Part shown: one piece after another, positions 13,622-14,294 of the stretch
Layout: each line of letters begins with the position of its first letter
How positions within the stretch are numbered: the stretch's first letter is position 1
DNA from: Anaerolineales bacterium
Lineage (GTDB): Bacteria > Chloroflexota > Anaerolineae > Anaerolineales > E44-bin32
Assembly: GCA_011772595.1 (NCBI GenBank)
Contig: WVZH01000040.1
Location: 1-14,294 of the forward strand
Length of the DNA stretch: 14,294 nt
Reading direction: 5' to 3'
The notes under the pieces: generated by a model
The model's database searches: none
What the model saw: only the letters and a program-made list of their open reading frames with translations
Told to the model about the DNA's origin: nothing
Position numbers and translations under genes: made by a program

Positions 13622-14294
13622 ACCTAAAGCACACGGGGAACTCTAGCGCATCATCATGCTCTGGTCGGCCGGTGGGGTTGTCTTTTTTGAAAATGAGCGT
13701 CCCCCTGTCGCTAGAGCTCGGCTTTTTGAACTCGAGCGTGCCTTCAAAGGGCACGAAGTCTTCGGTCATCCATTCGCCTTTGGCGGTTGCATACTTTTCC
13801 GCGATGACCCTGCCGGCTGCATCCTTGAGCAGGAGCGGGAAATCTCCCTCGAAAAACCAGGTGCCCCGGGCACGGCCATGGACCCTCAGGGGTGAGGAGA
13901 CAAGGTCACCCGGCGCTGGTGAATCGACAATGATGTATTCATTCTTACAGTTCCCTCGCGGCCAAACCTGCACGAGCTGTGTGGCGAAAAACGCCCCTTC
14001 ATACTGGGCACCAAAGCCGTCGGCCGGCCGGTCGGCGTATCGGCCGGAAAGAACCATGAAGAGAGGAGCGTACCGTTTTCGATCTGGCCGTACCCGACGA
14101 TGCGCTGCCATGATCTCGTTTAACGCCGGTGAGTTCCCCAGGAGCCAGAGGTCGGTCTCGTCCGAACACGGTCCAAAGGATCGCACCTCATGACCAATGG
14201 TTACCCACCCCTCCACCACCTGCTCGCCCTCCGCAAGAGGTTTTATGTCTGCCAATTGGCCATGCTTTATGGTCAGATACTTGGATTTGCCGAC
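13620..14294 (-). CDS. Gmad2-domain protein with NlpE-C/OB-like region (5' end outside window)
   Basis: A minus-strand frame is open from the right edge to a TGA at 13620-13622, giving 224 visible residues. A TTG at 14255 could be read as a start, but the frame continues past it with sensible residues (SKYLTIKHGQLADIKPLAEG), so the gene most likely starts beyond the window. The first half (GWVTIGHEVRSFGPC, LFMVLSGRYADRPADGFG, ATQLVQVWPRGNC) resembles the C-terminal OB-like domain of NlpE-type lipoproteins. The last 100 or so residues are a Gmad2 immunoglobulin-like domain (PF10648): IIVDSPAPGDLVSSPLRVHG, GTWFFEGDFPLLLKDAAG, TLIFKKDNPTGRPEHDDALE, ending FPVCFR. Both domains are typically extracytoplasmic. 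The final codons meet the end of the transposable element, so the natural C-terminus may have been changed by a few residues. Confidence 0.75.
   Translation of the reverse strand, partial: VGKSKYLTIKHGQLADIKPLAEGEQVVEGWVTIGHEVRSFGPCSDETDLWLLGNSPALNEIMAAHRRVRPDRKRYAPLFMVLSGRYADRPADGFGAQYEGAFFATQLVQVWPRGNCKNEYIIVDSPAPGDLVSSPLRVHGRARGTWFFEGDFPLLLKDAAGRVIAEKYATAKGEWMTEDFVPFEGTLEFKKPSSSDRGTLIFKKDNPTGRPEHDDALEFPVCFR

Noticed and set aside
1..14294. CRISPR arrays, tRNA or rRNA genes, toxin-antitoxin or phage-defence genes
   Set aside because: I looked for spaced direct repeats, cloverleaf patterns and known small-gene pairs and found none. The defence-like possibility is limited to the putative MliC domain.

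Overview
The window looks like chromosomal DNA of a Gram-negative bacterium with an outer membrane. It encodes lipoproteins with lipoboxes, an outer-membrane beta-barrel, cleavable signal peptides and strong GGAGG-type ribosome binding sites. GC content is moderate by eye (about 50%). The gene families present, a REP/IS200-like transposase whose ends carry an AGACCTGACCCC-type repeat, and a palindromic GAAATCCGAA-type spacer element would fit a Desulfobacterota-like or related environmental genome. That placement is an inference and is not secure.

Layout. A plus-strand gene fragment ends at 231. Everything after it that I accept as a gene is on the minus strand, so it is read here from right to left. 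At the right edge is an incomplete gene (13620-14294) with an NlpE-C/OB-like region and a Gmad2 domain. Next comes a REP-type Y1 transposase inside a pair of near-perfect inverted repeats (12556-13621). Then follow an MBL-fold alkylsulfatase-like protein with an altered metal site (10621-12477), a tannase/feruloyl-esterase lipoprotein (8890-10497), and a PAP2 acid-phosphatase lipoprotein fused to PrcB-like, MliC and COG3650-like domains (6707-8512). A 58-nt decayed copy of part of that fusion gene lies just past its stop codon. Further left are a two-TM small protein (6113-6337), a glycine-zipper protein (5402-5896), a small periplasmic protein (4718-5152), a DUF2860 outer-membrane protein (3432-4457) and two tandem paralogous lipoproteins with LssY C-terminal domains (1960-3204 and 485-1765).

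How the genes relate. Leaving out the transposase and the two genes cut by the window edges, every gene of reasonable size encodes an exported, lipid-anchored or membrane protein. Gaps between genes are about 90-400 bp and most genes have their own strong SD, so this looks like a neighbourhood of separately expressed envelope genes, not one operon. Three of them (sulfatase-like, tannase-like, acid phosphatase) belong to hydrolase families acting on sulfate esters, carboxylic esters and phosphate esters, which would fit scavenging outside the cytoplasm. The LssY_C pair and the DUF2860 barrel have no established function. I see no tRNA, rRNA, CRISPR array or phage module. The best leads are the tandem LssY_C lipoproteins, the multidomain PAP2 fusion with its duplicated fragment, and the sulfatase homologue that has lost canonical metal ligands.
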